Positions 19,360 through 27,276 of a DNA stretch of 64,000 bases are shown in pieces. The DNA is from Lachnospiraceae bacterium (GTDB lineage: Bacteria; Bacillota; Clostridia; Lachnospirales; Lachnospiraceae): positions 56,586 to 120,585 of the forward strand of contig JAFUNC010000011.1 in NCBI GenBank assembly GCA_017473115.1. The letters run 5' to 3'. The first letter of the stretch is position 1. Each line of letters begins with the position of its first letter. The position numbers were made by a program, and so were the translations under genes. The notes under the pieces are model-generated. The model was not told where the DNA came from, searched no databases, and saw only the letters and a program-made list of their open reading frames with translations.

Positions 19360-19391
19360 AAACAAAAAAGGGAAAGCATTTTGCTTTCCCT
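19360..19391 (-). terminator. terminator after tRNA-Arg
   Basis: Perfect 9-bp stem AGGGAAAGC/GCTTTCCCT followed on the minus strand by T6. It lies six bases beyond the tRNA 3' end. Confidence 0.9.
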
Positions 19392-19396
19392 AAGTA

Positions 19397-19470
19397 CGTG
19401 CGCTAGAGGATTCGAACCCCCGACCTTTTGGTCCGTAGCCAAACGCTCTATCCAGCTGAGCTAAGCACAC
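19397..19470 (-). tRNA. tRNA-Arg (anticodon ACG)
   Basis: The cloverleaf reads GTGTGCT for the acceptor and AGCTCAGCTGGATAGAGC for the D arm. The anticodon arm is TTTGG-CTACGGA-CCAAA with anticodon ACG, then comes a GGGGG-TTCGAAT-CCTCT T arm and the acceptor AGCGCAC (one G-U pair) with discriminator G. CCA is not encoded and must be added by tRNA nucleotidyltransferase. ACG is read as ICG after deamination and decodes CGN. Single-gene unit with its own promoter and terminator. Confidence 0.97.
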
Positions 19471-19504
19471 ATCCGTGTGGCATTTCTGCCTTAACACTTT
19501 GCCT

Positions 19505-19533
19505 ATTTTACTCTATTCTTTTTTCTTTGTCAA
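19505..19533 (-). promoter_or_regulatory. promoter of tRNA-Arg
   Basis: On the minus strand TTGACA, 17 bases, then TAAAAT, ending about 35 bases upstream of the tRNA 5' end. Confidence 0.75.
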
Positions 19534-19618
19534 GAGACTTTTATAAGGTTTTTGTACAAAGTTTTCTTCCCGCAAGCACTTCTCTTGCTTTCTATAATAT
19601 TTCCGACTGCAAGTTATT

Positions 19619-20902
19619 TTATTCTTCAATGTATAAGTCTCCAAACACTTCCCTGCACAGTTCTTTACAGAACTCATAGGAAAATCCGGGGTCCTTATAA
19701 GACATCTGATTACTGTCTGCCAGTTCCTGGCTGTAATCTTCCAGTTTGTATGTCGTAATATTTCCGGGACCGGCTTCAATTTGGGTTACCAACGGCGTGA
19801 CACCGTAGTCGCCAATCACCACTTCTCCGTTTTCATCGCGGACAATCTCAACCTCAGCCATGGCACCAACCACTCTTGCTCCGATTCCCCTTCCGCTGTC
19901 TGCCGTAGAATTGATAAAATTACCGATGGAATAGTAAACCAACATCTTGTGACCGCTTTCATCCTCATACCACTCTACCGGCTGGATTACATGAGGATGT
20001 GTTCCGATAATCAAATCCACTCCTCGCTCCAGGAAAAATTCCGACCACATCTTCTGATTTGCCGAAGCGTAGGTCTGATACTCATTTCCCCAATGAATGC
20101 ACACCACCGTAAAATCTGCCTCCGCCTCTGCCTTGGCGATGTCTGCGGACATTTTATCTTCTTCCATCATATCCACTGCAAAAGGCATATCGGAAGGCAT
20201 GGGCATACCATTCAATCCATAGGTATAATTCAAAAGAGCAATTTTCATATCATCCTGCTCGTAAATATAAACTTCCTCATATTCTTCCTGCGTTTTATTT
20301 GCACCGAGTACCTTAATATCAGGATGATAATCGCTCCAGTAATTTAAGCAGTTCATCAGTCCGACTCTGCCTTTATCCATGGTATGGTTGGTTGCATGAA
20401 GCACCACATCGAATCCGGCATCATCAATGGCATCTCCCAACTCATATGCCGTATTAAACATAGGATAGCCGGAATATCCAAGTTCCGGTCCTCCCAGAAT
20501 AATTTCCTGATTGACCAACGCAATGTCTGCCGCCTGAATTTCTTCTTTCACATGTTCAAAGACATGATCATAATTATAGGTGCCGTCTTCCATTTTTCCG
20601 CTTTGGGTAACACGAAGATGCATTAACATATCTCCCACCATAATCAGTGAAATCGAAGGAGTTACCTCTTCTACCAATTCCGACTCAAGCGCAATCCATT
20701 CTTCCGGTATTTCCACTTCCCTGCCCACGGATGCCTGCGCCGGAATCACTGCTCCGGCATACATGGTTTGACTCTCCTGATACAAATAATATCCGAGTAG
20801 CCCGCCCAAAAACGTGAGAGAAAACGCCATCAGAAAAAGGGCAAACCGAAGTTTGCCTCGTTTTTCTTTGGTATACTTTTTTCTCTTTTTTTGATTCTGC
20901 AT
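19619..20902 (-). CDS. CapA-family (PGA_cap) metallophosphatase-like protein
   Basis: A 427-residue membrane-anchored extracellular protein with a very basic N-terminus (KKRKKYTKEKRGK) and one membrane helix (about 19-38). The CapA-like calcineurin-fold domain follows with ISLIMVGDMLMH, ADIALVNQEI, HATNHTMDKG (the family's HxxN/H element), VVCIHWGNEYQ and IGTHPHVIQPVEWY. Relatives include CapA/PgsA of poly-gamma-glutamate synthesis, but no pgsB or pgsC neighbour is present, so a capsule role is not shown. ATG at 20902 (MQNQKKRKK) has a GGAT-type site. The preceding membrane protein gene ends 13 bases upstream. Confidence 0.88.
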   Translation of the reverse strand: MQNQKKRKKYTKEKRGKLRFALFLMAFSLTFLGGLLGYYLYQESQTMYAGAVIPAQASVGREVEIPEEWIALESELVEEVTPSISLIMVGDMLMHLRVTQSGKMEDGTYNYDHVFEHVKEEIQAADIALVNQEIILGGPELGYSGYPMFNTAYELGDAIDDAGFDVVLHATNHTMDKGRVGLMNCLNYWSDYHPDIKVLGANKTQEEYEEVYIYEQDDMKIALLNYTYGLNGMPMPSDMPFAVDMMEEDKMSADIAKAEAEADFTVVCIHWGNEYQTYASANQKMWSEFFLERGVDLIIGTHPHVIQPVEWYEDESGHKMLVYYSIGNFINSTADSGRGIGARVVGAMAEVEIVRDENGEVVIGDYGVTPLVTQIEAGPGNITTYKLEDYSQELADSNQMSYKDPGFSYEFCKELCREVFGDLYIEE

Positions 20903-20915
20903 ATCACTGATCCTT

Positions 20916-21617
20916 TTATCCGAAAAGTACCATATATATTGCCAATATGGACATTCCCATAAAAAACACACCCAAACCGCCTACAACGAATGCAGTTTTC
21001 AAATGTATCTTCCCCTCATAAAATTCCTGCGGATTATCAGGATTTATGTATAAATCTTTACAATCTCCTACACATACATCCCTGTCGCTCATATAAACAT
21101 TATTACATATCTGTATTTTATTCATTCCGTAATTTATCTCATATACCGGGCAAAGCAACTGTCCGCCTTCAACGCTATACTTTTCTAAAACTTCTACGCA
21201 GGTAGCCACAACCGGTTCCGTGCAACGGTTTTTTTGTCCTACAGCGATACGAAATGCAACAATGACCAAAATCATTCCGACAATAAAGAATACTCCTAAA
21301 ATAAGATAGGGGATACTTTTTTCCACCATATCCATCATTACTTCACTGCCAAATTGATAGATGCAGGAACCCACAATTGCAACAATACCTACAATGGGAA
21401 AAATTAATACAATCGGATTAAAATTCTTATTTTTAATTCCGGATACAATTGCTGCAATTCCGAACACAAGAAAATATTGTCCGAACACACCGATTGCAAG
21501 AGCAGGCATTCCGCTCCGTGCAAAAAATACCATCGCCACAATGGAACCGATAAACCATATAATAAAAATGATGGAAATCAAAATGTCTCCGAATGTATAT
21601 TTGTGATTGTGATTCAT
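20916..21617 (-). CDS. DUF3592-like membrane protein
   Basis: A 233-residue protein with about four to five membrane helices and one soluble loop of about 70 residues (VVATCVEVLEKYSVEGGQLLCPVYEINYGMNKIQICNNVYMSD..., then DLYINPDNPQEFYEG). The loop resembles DUF3592: a short beta domain with a YINPxNPxEFYE motif just before the last helix. Function unknown. It lies immediately upstream of the CapA-like gene on the same strand, so the two are probably one unit. Confidence 0.65.
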   Translation of the reverse strand: MNHNHKYTFGDILISIIFIIWFIGSIVAMVFFARSGMPALAIGVFGQYFLVFGIAAIVSGIKNKNFNPIVLIFPIVGIVAIVGSCIYQFGSEVMMDMVEKSIPYLILGVFFIVGMILVIVAFRIAVGQKNRCTEPVVATCVEVLEKYSVEGGQLLCPVYEINYGMNKIQICNNVYMSDRDVCVGDCKDLYINPDNPQEFYEGKIHLKTAFVVGGLGVFFMGMSILAIYMVLFG

Positions 21618-21736
21618 AAAACCCCTTCTTTCAAATAATGTCTGGTTATATATATTCTTTTTTATTATAAGTCACCTTCTATTATTTTAAAAGAAAAATT
21701 TCCCATAAAAAATTTTATATTTCTTCATTTTCTCTC

Positions 21737-21794
21737 TTGACAGTTGAATAATTGTTCAACTATAATAGGGTCAACAGTTGAATGGTTGTTCAAC
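21737..21794 (+). promoter_or_regulatory. metal-operon promoter with two ArsR/SmtB-type operators
   Basis: TTGACA (21737-21742), 18 bases, TATAAT (21761-21766). The 18-base spacer is itself operator 1, GTTGAATAATTGTTCAAC (21743-21760). Operator 2, GTTGAATGGTTGTTCAAC, covers 21777-21794, just after the likely transcription start. Centres are 34 bases apart, about three helical turns. Repressor at operator 1 would exclude RNA polymerase, which fits autorepression of the downstream metal operon. Confidence 0.9.
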
Positions 21795-21878
21795 TTTAAG
21801 ATTTTAAAAATAATAACACCGGTACTTATTCTTTAAAACGAAATGAAGCCAAACCGGCATTCCATCGGAGGTACTCAT

Positions 21879-22268
21879 ATGGCACATGAACATGAACATC
21901 AACATGCACACACACACGAAGAAACCTGTCACTGCGAAACCGCAGCCATTCACGAAAACATCGTCAATCATGTAAAAGAAGACTTTCCTCCTTTGGAAAC
22001 CTTTGAGGAACTGGCACTGTTTTTTAAGGTGTTGGGTGATCCAACCAGAACCCGTATTATGTGGGCTTTGGAACAGCACGAAATGTGTGTCAGTGATTTA
22101 TGCGTCCTATTGAATATGACGAAATCTGCCATCTCCCACCAGTTAGCCCTGCTTCGTCAGGCAAATTTGGTAAAAAATCGCCGGGAAGGTAAAACAATTT
22201 TCTATTCGCTTTCCGATGACCACGTCAAGGAATTGTTTGAAGCAGGTTTTGAGCATATTAATGAATAA
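21879..22268 (+). CDS. ArsR/SmtB-family metal-sensing repressor (zinc/cadmium type)
   Basis: A 129-residue winged-helix repressor. The N-terminus is rich in His and Cys (HEHEHQHAHTHEETCHCE). The DNA-binding helix region is VSDLCVLLNMTKSAISHQLALLRQANLVKNRREG. The C-terminal helix carries the full alpha-5 zinc signature DxH-x10-HxxE (DDHVKELFEAGFEHINE), as in SmtB and CzrA. A CVSDLC segment echoes the CadC alpha-3 site. The start is ATG at 21879 with a GGAGG site; a longer frame begins 36 bases upstream. It should release the two upstream operators when it binds Zn or Cd and so induce the P-type ATPase operon. Confidence 0.92.
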   Translation: MAHEHEHQHAHTHEETCHCETAAIHENIVNHVKEDFPPLETFEELALFFKVLGDPTRTRIMWALEQHEMCVSDLCVLLNMTKSAISHQLALLRQANLVKNRREGKTIFYSLSDDHVKELFEAGFEHINE

Positions 22269-22332
22269 ATCATTTTAACAATTTTTATAAAAGTGCATTT
22301 TTATCAGATAATAAAGCGAAGGAGATTACACA

Positions 22333-22947
22333 ATGTTCTGGGATAAAGTATCAAGCTTATACAGTTTATTTGAAGATATTATCAACGGCAAAGTAAACAG
22401 ACAACTTTGCAAAGAAGTTGCCGACTACATCGCTTCCACCGACAAGGTACTGGAATGCGCCTGCGGCACCGGCATGATCACCAAAGTAATTGCGTCTCGC
22501 TGCAAATCCGTTATCGCAACAGATTACAGCATCGGCATGCTGAAACAAACCGCCAAAAATTGCAGAAAACTATCCAATGTAAAAGTAAGAAAAGCCGACA
22601 TTACCAACATCAAATGCAAATCCGATTCTTTTGATAAAGTTGTTGCCGGCAATGTCATACATTTGCTGGATAACCCTATGGATGCACTGAACGAATTAGA
22701 GCGTGTATGCAAACCAGGCGGGCAAATCATTATTCCCACTTATGTGAATAAAGAAAACACCGGAAAGCCTAATCTTTTTGTTACCATTATGAAAGTATTT
22801 GGCCCTGTTTTTAAGAAGCATTTTACCTTCGAATCCTACCGGAATTTCTTTGAAAAAGCAGGTTATGCAGATGTGGAATACACGCTGGTAACGGGAAGAA
22901 TCCCCTGCGCGATTGCAGTAATTACGAAGAAAGGAAATCTATCATGA
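22333..22947 (+). CDS. class I SAM-dependent methyltransferase
   Basis: A 204-residue protein of the UbiE/Methyltransf_11 type. Motif I is VLECACGTGMITKVIA, followed by VIATDYSIGMLKQTA (motif II acidic loop), ADITNIKCKSDSFDKVVAGNVIHLL (motif post-I to IV) and ERVCKPGGQIIIPTYV (motif V). The substrate is unknown. It lies inside the metal operon; the next gene overlaps its stop by four bases (ATGA). Whether it methylates a metal(loid), a lipid or a small molecule cannot be read. It lacks the obvious paired Cys pattern expected of ArsM. Confidence 0.88.
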   Translation: MFWDKVSSLYSLFEDIINGKVNRQLCKEVADYIASTDKVLECACGTGMITKVIASRCKSVIATDYSIGMLKQTAKNCRKLSNVKVRKADITNIKCKSDSFDKVVAGNVIHLLDNPMDALNELERVCKPGGQIIIPTYVNKENTGKPNLFVTIMKVFGPVFKKHFTFESYRNFFEKAGYADVEYTLVTGRIPCAIAVITKKGNLS

Positions 22948-23444
22948 GTAAAGCAAAGGGCGAACAGAAACATCTGCCGGTTATAGGCGTCGGTCCGATT
23001 ATCGTGGCTCCGCAATTAATTTTGACAGCCGCAGGTATTATACTCTCCTGTTTCGGATATTTAGATTTCGCCAAACTAACTATTATGAAAATTCCCTTTC
23101 TTATCTTGGGCATCCTCATTATGATCGCAGGCTTTTACCTATGGTACAGTGCAAACTACAAGGCCAAAGTATTTGATGGTATTGTCGAAAACAGATTAGT
23201 TACCACCGGAATTTATCGTATTGTAAGAAATCCGATTTACAGTGCGTTTTTATTAATCAGTATCGGTAGCGTCCTGATCACCTGCAATTTGGTACTTTTT
23301 ATAATACCTATTATCTGCTGGATATATATGACAATATTTTTAATTAACACGGAAGAAAAATGGCTAACCAATCTTTACGGACAGGAATACAAAGATTACT
23401 GCAAAAAAGTCAACAGATGTATCCCCTGGTTTCCTCGCAAATAG
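22944..23444 (+). CDS. isoprenylcysteine carboxyl methyltransferase (ICMT)-family membrane protein
   Basis: A 166-residue membrane protein with four to five helices. It carries the ICMT/PEMT C-terminal signature: LVTTGIYRIVRNPIYSAFLL, then INTEEKWLTNLYGQEYKDYCKKVNRCIPW, in which Arg-Asn-Pro and Glu-Glu-Lys-Trp contact SAM in the family. Bacterial substrates are mostly unknown. It is translationally coupled to the class I methyltransferase by an ATGA overlap and belongs to the metal operon. Confidence 0.85.
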   Translation: MSKAKGEQKHLPVIGVGPIIVAPQLILTAAGIILSCFGYLDFAKLTIMKIPFLILGILIMIAGFYLWYSANYKAKVFDGIVENRLVTTGIYRIVRNPIYSAFLLISIGSVLITCNLVLFIIPIICWIYMTIFLINTEEKWLTNLYGQEYKDYCKKVNRCIPWFPRK

Positions 23445-23496
23445 CAACAATTATCGGCAACAAAAAATAAAATCAAACAAAAAGGAGAACTAAAAA

Positions 23497-23718
23497 ATGA
23501 AAAGAAATTATCGTATCGACGGACTCGACTGTGCACACTGTGCAGCAAAAATGGAAAAGAACGTATCTAAGGTAAAAGGTGTAAAAGAAGTAAGCATTAA
23601 CTTCCTCACCACCAAGATGATGCTCGATTTGGAAGATGAAAATCTCGATGAAATCATCGCAGGTATCGAAGCTGCGGTTAAGGATGTGGATCCTCGCGTA
23701 GTATTAAAGAGAGCATAA
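23497..23718 (+). CDS. heavy-metal-associated (HMA) domain chaperone-like protein
   Basis: A 73-residue protein of the CopZ-like ferredoxin fold, with the metal-binding motif GLDCAHCA (CxxC, about 10-13) and KGVKEVSINFLTTKMML. It is encoded 52 bases upstream of a P-type ATPase that lacks an N-terminal HMA domain, so it probably acts as the detached metal-binding domain of that pump. Start with AAAGGAG site. Confidence 0.93.
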   Translation: MKRNYRIDGLDCAHCAAKMEKNVSKVKGVKEVSINFLTTKMMLDLEDENLDEIIAGIEAAVKDVDPRVVLKRA

Positions 23719-23770
23719 TACGCAACTTATGAAATAAAATGCTTCTTTTATGAAGCGTTGGGAGTAAATT

Positions 23771-25603
23771 ATGAAACAAAGATTGATTCGTTTTATCATT
23801 AGTGCCGTTTTTTTTGCGGTGGCCTTAATTTTATCCGGACACTTCTTCTGGCCGGCACTGGCACTTTTTATCATTGCATACATCATTGCCGGCTATGATG
23901 TTGTATGGAACGCCCTGCGTAACATCATTCGCGGTAAGTTGTTCGACGAGAACTTCTTAATGTCCGTAGCGACCATCGGCGCATTTTTTATCGAAGAATA
24001 CGCAGAAGCCGTAGCGGTAATGCTGTTCTTCCAGTTGGGTGAATTATTCCAGACCTATGCGGTTAACAAATCCCGTAAATCCATTGCTGCACTTATGGAT
24101 ATCCGCCCCGACTATGCAAACATTATGGTGGAGGGTGAAATCAAAAAGGTTGACCCCTATGATGTGGCAATCGGCGATTTTATCATTGTGCAGCCCGGCG
24201 AAAAAATCCCTTTGGACGGCATCGTCAAAGAAGGAAACGCCCAGTTGGATACTTCAGCCCTTACAGGCGAATCGCTTCCCAGAGAAGCCGTAACGGGCGA
24301 TATGGTTCTTAGCGGTTCCATTAACTTAAACGGCATTTTAAAAGTAGAGGTTACTTCCGAGTTTGGCGAATCTACCGTAAATAAAATTCTTGACCTGGTA
24401 GAAAATGCCGGCAACAAAAAATCAAACTCCGAGAATTTTATTACCAAATTTGCCCTGGTTTATACGCCAATCGTTGTAGGTTGTGCAGTTTTACTGGCTG
24501 TGGTTCCTCCCTTTGTTTTCAGATTGGAGACCTTCTCCTTCTGGCTGGAACGCGCCCTTTCCTTCCTGGTTGTATCCTGCCCCTGTGCATTGGTAATCTC
24601 CGTACCCTTAAGCTTTTTCGGCGGTATCGGCGGAGCCTCCAAAGCAGGTATCTTAATCAAGGGAAGCAACTACCTGGAAGCCCTTGCCCAGGCAGATACC
24701 ATTGTTTGGGATAAAACCGGAACCTTAACCCGCGGCGAATTCGCAGTGGAAGAAATCAAAGCTGTAGATATGTCGAAAGATACACTTTTGGAGTTCACTG
24801 CACATGCAGAAAGTTTTTCTTCCCACCCGATTTCTTTATCTTTAAAAGAATCCTACAGCAAAGAAATTGAATTGGAACGCGTCAAAGATTATGAAGAAAT
24901 TTCCGGTTTCGGTGTATCCGCTTCCGTTGACGGACACAAAGTCCTTGCCGGAAATGAAAAACTTATGAAAGAACGCGGTATTGCGTACAAAAAGTCTGAT
25001 GCCATTGGCACTATCGTATATGTGGCAATTAATGAGAAATTCGCCGGTTCCATTGTAATTGCAGATCAGATTAAGAAAGACTCTGCCGCTGCAATTAAGT
25101 CCTTAAAGAAACACGTCAGCAAGCAGGTTATGCTAACCGGCGATGTAGATTCCGTAGGCCAAAAGGTAGGCAAAGAACTTGGTCTTGATGAAGTTTATAC
25201 CCAGTTACTTCCTACTGATAAAGTAGCCCGCGTGGAAGAACTTTTATCCAAAGTTTCTTCTAAGAAGAAGTTGGTTTTCGTAGGCGACGGTATGAATGAC
25301 GCCCCTGTTCTTGCAAGAGCCGATATCGGTATCGCAATGGGTGCCTTAGGAAGTGACGTAGCCATTGAGGCAGCGGACATCGTCATTATGAACGATGAGC
25401 CCTCCAAGTTGTTAAAAGCCATTGAAATCTCTAAGAAAACCCACGGCATCGCAATGCAGAACATTGTATTTGCCCTGGTTGTAAAAATCGGTATTTTAAT
25501 TCTGATTGCCTTCGGCCTTGCCAATATGTGGGCTGCGGTATTTGCCGATGTCGGCGTATGTGTACTGGCTATTTTAAATGCCATGAGAGCGTTGAAGTCG
25601 TAA
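23771..25603 (+). CDS. P1B-type heavy-metal-translocating ATPase (Zn/Cd/Pb exporter type)
   Basis: A 610-residue pump. It has the actuator TGES (ALTGESLPRE), a transport site with CPC in helix 6 (C270-P271-C272 in SCPCALVIS), the phosphorylation site DKTGTLTRG (D314), HP in the nucleotide domain (SSHPIS) and GDGMNDAPVL. A conserved Asp in the last helix (FADVGVCVLAILNAMRAL) is typical of the Zn/Cd (ZntA/CadA) group rather than Cu. There is no N-terminal HMA domain; it is encoded separately upstream. Together with the SmtB-like repressor this supports export of Zn, Cd or Pb. Confidence 0.93.
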   Translation: MKQRLIRFIISAVFFAVALILSGHFFWPALALFIIAYIIAGYDVVWNALRNIIRGKLFDENFLMSVATIGAFFIEEYAEAVAVMLFFQLGELFQTYAVNKSRKSIAALMDIRPDYANIMVEGEIKKVDPYDVAIGDFIIVQPGEKIPLDGIVKEGNAQLDTSALTGESLPREAVTGDMVLSGSINLNGILKVEVTSEFGESTVNKILDLVENAGNKKSNSENFITKFALVYTPIVVGCAVLLAVVPPFVFRLETFSFWLERALSFLVVSCPCALVISVPLSFFGGIGGASKAGILIKGSNYLEALAQADTIVWDKTGTLTRGEFAVEEIKAVDMSKDTLLEFTAHAESFSSHPISLSLKESYSKEIELERVKDYEEISGFGVSASVDGHKVLAGNEKLMKERGIAYKKSDAIGTIVYVAINEKFAGSIVIADQIKKDSAAAIKSLKKHVSKQVMLTGDVDSVGQKVGKELGLDEVYTQLLPTDKVARVEELLSKVSSKKKLVFVGDGMNDAPVLARADIGIAMGALGSDVAIEAADIVIMNDEPSKLLKAIEISKKTHGIAMQNIVFALVVKIGILILIAFGLANMWAAVFADVGVCVLAILNAMRALKS

Positions 25604-25620
25604 AAATTTTATAATATAAA

Positions 25621-25668
25621 ATTACTCCCGTTTTGGTAATCACAATACCAAAAACGGGAGTTTCTTTT
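25621..25668 (+). terminator. terminator of the metal operon
   Basis: A long stem pairs ACTCCCGTTTTGGTA with TACCAAAAACGGGAGT, followed by a T-rich stretch on the plus strand. It ends the 21879-25603 transcript. Confidence 0.88.
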
Positions 25669-25701
25669 TCTTCCTAACATATCTTGCAACAGCCGATATA
25701 T

Positions 25702-26112
25702 TTACTGACTCAAAATTCTTTTTGCAAATTGTTGTGCCTTACTTATATCTTCAGCGTTCGGACGTCCCTTATGCATCGGTCCAAAAGAACCGTGACAATG
25801 AAAATCTTCTTTTTCAATTTCCACACCATATTCTTCTGCCACTTTCTTCATAGGCTTATAAACTGACTTCATCATCGCTGACGTTCCGAAGCATACGATC
25901 TTTTCAATTTTCTGCTTATTATCACAAATATATTTTTTTACGTTTGGATCCACATCAAACGCATAATACGAACATCCCAAAAACAGAATATCCGCTCTTT
26001 CTTCCAGCGGCACCGCTACATTCGCTGCGGTTACTCCGATTGCCTCTGCAATTCCTTTTGCCAGTTTTTCCGTATTGCCGGAACGTGTGTAATACCGAAC
26101 TGCTACATTCAT
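25702..26112 (-). CDS. flavodoxin-family protein
   Basis: A 136-residue flavodoxin-like protein. RYYTRSGNTEKLAKGIAEAIG is the FMN phosphate-binding loop, LFLGCSYYAFDVDPNVKKYI is the second flavin loop, and KIVCFGTSAMMKSVYKPMKK follows. It is probably an electron carrier or part of a small flavoprotein. The start is ATG at 26112 with a GGAGGAATAATA site; the longer frame begins inside that site. Encoded 36 bases downstream of the glutathione-peroxidase gene on the same strand. Confidence 0.85.
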   Translation of the reverse strand: MNVAVRYYTRSGNTEKLAKGIAEAIGVTAANVAVPLEERADILFLGCSYYAFDVDPNVKKYICDNKQKIEKIVCFGTSAMMKSVYKPMKKVAEEYGVEIEKEDFHCHGSFGPMHKGRPNAEDISKAQQFAKRILSQ

Positions 26113-26148
26113 TATTATTCCTCCCATTCTACTTTTACTAACCTGACA

Positions 26149-26688
26149 TTATAAAATTTCCTTAATTTTATCTTCTAAATTCTTCATATTGGTAGGTTCA
26201 AAACGCTCTACGATATTTCCATCCCGACCAATTAAAAACTTTGTAAAATTCCACTTAATATTGCCGTTATTCTTATAATCCTTGTCCATCTTCTTAGCCA
26301 TACCGTTCATTACCAGCGCCATTGGACTCTTACCAAATCCTTCAAATGTTGTTTCTGCTGTTAACCACTTATAAAGCGGAATTGCATTTTCACCATTGAC
26401 TTCAATCTTTGCAAAGCGCGGAAATTCGGTTCCGAAACGCACTGTGCAAAAAGAATGTATCTCCTCATCACTTCCCGGCGCCTGCTCACCAAACTGATTG
26501 CATGGAAAATCCAAAATTTCAAATCCCTTATCTTTATACTTATCATATAAGTTCTGTAATTCATCATACTGCGGCGTAAATCCACACCCGGTTGCCGTAT
26601 TTACAATAAGCAATACTTTATCCCGGTAATCTGCGAGCGATACTTCATTACCATCTCGTGCTATTACAGAAAAATCATAAACATTCAT
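26149..26688 (-). CDS. glutathione-peroxidase-like thiol peroxidase
   Basis: A 179-residue protein of the GPx family, cytosolic with no signal peptide. The peroxidatic residue is Cys (NTATGCGFTPQY, about residue 36), not selenocysteine. The GPx motifs DFPCNQFGEQAPG (Cys of the resolving type), KWNFTKFLIGRDG and the Gln and Trp of the catalytic set are all present. Such bacterial enzymes commonly use thioredoxin. It has a strong promoter and lies divergent from an HxlR regulator, which may sense the same stress. Confidence 0.93.
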   Translation of the reverse strand: MNVYDFSVIARDGNEVSLADYRDKVLLIVNTATGCGFTPQYDELQNLYDKYKDKGFEILDFPCNQFGEQAPGSDEEIHSFCTVRFGTEFPRFAKIEVNGENAIPLYKWLTAETTFEGFGKSPMALVMNGMAKKMDKDYKNNGNIKWNFTKFLIGRDGNIVERFEPTNMKNLEDKIKEIL

Positions 26689-26754
26689 CTTTTACCTCCC
26701 ATTTAACTCAATACTCTTTTTTTGCTCTTTACTCTGTTTTCCTTACCTGCTATA

Positions 26755-26783
26755 ATTATAAAATCTATAGAATTCCCTGTCAA
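26755..26783 (-). promoter_or_regulatory. promoter of the GPx-flavodoxin unit
   Basis: On the minus strand TTGACA, 17 bases, TATAAT: a consensus sigma-A promoter about 67 bases upstream of the GPx start. It lies within the 151-base divergent region shared with the HxlR gene, so that regulator may act here. Confidence 0.85.
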
Positions 26784-26839
26784 TTACGCAGTATTATATG
26801 AGTAAGTAAGAAAAAGTTGAGTGTAAGGAGGTACCTATT

Positions 26840-27163
26840 ATGTCTCTAAGTCACAACTGTCCGTGTACTGAACAATGTCCAATGCAACACGCTATGGATA
26901 TGATCGGTGGTAAATGGAAATTATCTATTTTATGCTCATTAAGTGTGGACGGCAAAGTCCGATACAATGATTTAAAAAGAAAAATTGGAGGCATCTCAAA
27001 TACGATGTTGGCAAAGTCTTTGCGTGAATTGGAAGAACATGGTCTTGTGAAACGCTCGGAATACATGGAAGTCCCCATTCGGGTAGAATATGAAGTTACC
27101 GATAAAACCAAAGAACTTTTCCCAATTCTTATGCAGTTGGCACAGTGGGCTGGCAAATCATAA
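26840..27163 (+). CDS. HxlR-family winged-helix regulator
   Basis: A 107-residue regulator. The N-terminus CPCTEQCPMQHAMDMIGGKWKLSILC is typical of the HxlR/MarR-like family, followed by RYNDLKRKIGGISNTMLAKSLRELEEHGLVKRSEY (recognition helix and wing) and VEYEVTDKTKELFPIL. Three N-terminal Cys (C8, C10, C14) could be redox-sensitive, as in thiol-sensing HxlR members. It is divergent from the GPx gene. AAGGAGG site before ATG. Confidence 0.92.
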   Translation: MSLSHNCPCTEQCPMQHAMDMIGGKWKLSILCSLSVDGKVRYNDLKRKIGGISNTMLAKSLRELEEHGLVKRSEYMEVPIRVEYEVTDKTKELFPILMQLAQWAGKS

Positions 27164-27176
27164 TTTATAACACTCA

Positions 27177-27206
27177 AAAAGGCGATTGTTTCCAATCGCC
27201 TTACTT
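27177..27206 (+). terminator. bidirectional terminator between HxlR and SseB genes
   Basis: Perfect 10-bp stem AAGGCGATTG/CAATCGCCTT with loop TTTC. T-runs occur on both strands; it lies downstream of both convergent genes. Confidence 0.85.
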
Positions 27207-27276
27207 GTTTTATCACTATTTTATCAACATTTTACATTGCCCGTCGTCGCTTTTCTCTCCGCTCGTGCTGTTTTAA

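Noticed and set aside
19619-20902. Poly-gamma-glutamate capsule operon
   Set aside because: Only a CapA-like gene is present; pgsB, pgsC and pgsE-type neighbours are missing, so capsule synthesis is not claimed.
22333-22947. ArsM arsenite methyltransferase
   Set aside because: The expected pairs of catalytic Cys were not seen and the repressor's alpha-5 site is of the Zn/Cd type, so arsenic methylation is not supported.
26149-26688. Selenocysteine in the glutathione peroxidase
   Set aside because: The frame has no in-frame TGA and the peroxidatic position is an ordinary Cys codon.
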